NCBI GenBank assembly: GCA_933228895.1
Contig: CAKOGI010000047.1
Coordinates: 1-64,000 of the forward strand
Length of the DNA: 64,000 nt
Direction: 5' to 3'
From: Platycnemis pennipes
Lineage: Eukaryota > Arthropoda > Insecta > Odonata > Platycnemididae
Shown here: one piece after another, positions 62,560 through 64,000 of the stretch
Layout: the number at the start of each line of letters is the position of its first letter
Numbering within the stretch: the first letter of the stretch is position 1
The notes under the pieces: generated by a model
Told to the model about the DNA's origin: nothing
The model's database searches: none
Seen by the model: the letters and a program-made list of their open reading frames with translations, nothing else
Made by a program: the position numbers and the translations under genes

Positions 62560-63324
62560 ATGGCAGACGCAGCATCCGGAGCAGCAGCCGCCGCACCACC
62601 GGCAACCCAGCCGTCCGGCACCGTGGCCGTCAAGCCCCTGCCTTCCTCGGGAGCCTCCGCGGCTTCCAAGAAGGCGAGCAAGGGCGGCGCCGCCAAGAAG
62701 GCGCGCGCAAAGCCCTCGCATCCACCAACGTCTGAGATGGTGAACAACGCCGTCAAGAGCCTCAAGGAGCGCGGAGGATCCTCCCTGCAGGCCATCAAGA
62801 AGTACATCGCCGCCAGCTACAAGGTCGACGCCGAGAAGCTGTCGCCCTTCATCAAGAAGTACCTGAAGGCGGCCGTCACCGCCGGAACCCTGGTGCAGAC
62901 CAAGGGCAAGGGGGCCTCCGGCTCCTTCAAGCTCTCCTCCACCACGCTCAAGGAGAAGGCCGCTCCCTCGGGAGTCGCCGCCAAGGTGAAGAAGGCCGGC
63001 GCCGCCAAGAAGACCGGGGTGAAGAAACCAAAGGCAGGAGTCAAGAAGACGACCGACAAGGCGGCCACCAAGCGGGCGGCGCCCAAGGAGCGCTCCAAGT
63101 CCGCGCCACCGGCGAAGAAAGCCAAGAAGGCCGCCGACAAGCCCAAGAAGGCCGCAGCCAAGCCCAAAGCCGCCGCCGCTTCTTCCGGTGCCGCAGCCAA
63201 AGCCGCCAAGTCACCGTCCAAGGCGAAGAAGGCGCCCACGAAGCCGAAGGCGCCCAAGCCCAAGAAGACTCCCACCAAGGCGAAGCCCGCGGCCAAGAAG
63301 CCGGCGGCACAGAAGAAGAAGTGA
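62560..63324 (+). CDS. H1: Linker histone H1, repeat C
   Basis: Third H1 copy, 254 residues, same translated protein. It is the last complete gene of the window; H3 of this repeat would begin just past position 64000. Full identity over a low-complexity Lys/Ala tail, which normally drifts quickly by slippage, is further evidence of recent homogenisation. Confidence 0.96.
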   Translation: MADAASGAAAAAPPATQPSGTVAVKPLPSSGASAASKKASKGGAAKKARAKPSHPPTSEMVNNAVKSLKERGGSSLQAIKKYIAASYKVDAEKLSPFIKKYLKAAVTAGTLVQTKGKGASGSFKLSSTTLKEKAAPSGVAAKVKKAGAAKKTGVKKPKAGVKKTTDKAATKRAAPKERSKSAPPAKKAKKAADKPKKAAAKPKAAAASSGAAAKAAKSPSKAKKAPTKPKAPKPKKTPTKAKPAAKKPAAQKKK

Positions 63325-63356
63325 ACGCATTCGCACTCGTCGCTGCGTTCAACTAC

Positions 63357-63372
63357 GGCCCTTTTTAGGGCC
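63357..63372 (+). promoter_or_regulatory. Histone mRNA 3' stem-loop, H1 repeat C
   Basis: GGCCCTTTTTAGGGCC. Confidence 0.95.
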
Positions 63373-63558
63373 ATCAATATGTCTCAGATTTGTGTTTTAC
63401 TATGTCGAGAAAATGTCAAAAAAAAAAAAAAAAAAAGTCCCGAAAATCGCCTCTCTAAAAAATATGCCCATAACATGACGATGCTTGGAAATCACGAGGC
63501 AATGGATCATGTGCGAGGCGTAACATGTACATTGTCGTGCAGGGAGATGATTTAGGCG

Positions 63559-63813
63559 GTCTCCTGGAGACACATTGTATCAGGGCAACGATTTATTGTT
63601 GAAATTGTCGTCTCCTGGAAACACATTGTATCGTGGCAACGATTTATTGTTAGAATTGTCGTCTCCTGGAGACACATTGTAACATGGCAACGCATAACTG
63701 TTTACATTGTCGTCTCCTGGAGACGCAGAGCATGGCAACGCATTACTGCTTACATTGTCGCATCCTGGAAACACATTGTATCACGGCAACGCACACATCC
63801 ATGTACATTGTCG
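63559..63813 (+). repeat. About five 51-bp repeats after H1, repeat C
   Basis: Same five-copy arrangement. The window ends about 190 bp later, before the H3 stem-loop. Confidence 0.8.
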
Positions 63814-64000
63814 TGTGGCTCACCGTCGTGTCATAGCAGGGCATCATTTGCGTCATCGTATCACAGTGTAGTGAGCACGTGGCCACTAACTGAATGAAAT
63901 GGCGCGCAAAATGTAACGGAAACATTGTCGTGAGATTCACTCCGACGTCACACCAAGAATTTTTCTTGATCGAGCCGTGAAAGTACTCAATTCTTTCGTC

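Overview
This window is a stretch of a tandemly repeated histone gene array from an arthropod, most probably an insect. The evidence is the complete core-histone quintet (H1, H3, H4, H2A, H2B) with insect-type protein sequences. The genes are compact and intronless in their coding parts, and each is followed by the 16-nt stem-loop of replication-dependent histone mRNAs. Each repeat also carries a 5S rRNA gene. Nothing in the window is bacterial. I cannot name the species.

Layout. One repeat reads, on the + strand: H1 (+), H3 (-), H4 (+), H2A (-), H2B (+), 5S rRNA (-), then an 11 to 12 kb gene-free spacer before the next H1. H3/H4 and H2A/H2B are divergent pairs sharing promoters of about 200 to 240 bp. 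Position 1 lies about 160 bp past the 5S gene of the preceding repeat. Repeat A runs 1-26133, B runs 26134-50959, and C runs from 50960 and is cut by the window end after H1. Without insertions each repeat is about 17.73 kb. The three spacers stay in register, and the only length change I see is in a poly-C tract (17, 19 and 21 C).

Insertions. Repeats A and B each carry one full-length non-LTR retrotransposon with two intact ORFs, and these differ in gene and in element. Element 1 (13747-22138, about 8.4 kb) lies between the H4 TATA box and the H4 start codon of repeat A. Element 2 (41577-48654, about 7.1 kb) lies between the H2B TATA box and the H2B start codon of repeat B. Both are in the sense orientation, both are bounded by target-site duplications (10 and 13 bp), and both begin about 30 to 35 bp downstream of the first T of the histone TATA box, which is where transcription should start. 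The empty site is present in the other repeat in each case. Element 1 also carries CCAAT plus TATATAAGG promoter-like modules in its 5' region, with hairpins that resemble histone stem-loops.

How it works together. The histone genes supply S-phase chromatin protein and the 5S gene supplies ribosomal RNA. The elements look positioned to be transcribed from the histone promoters, at the cost of separating one H4 copy and one H2B copy from their TATA boxes. The best candidate for an undescribed system here is a set of LINEs that target the transcription start sites of histone genes. This rests on two insertions in one window and is an inference.
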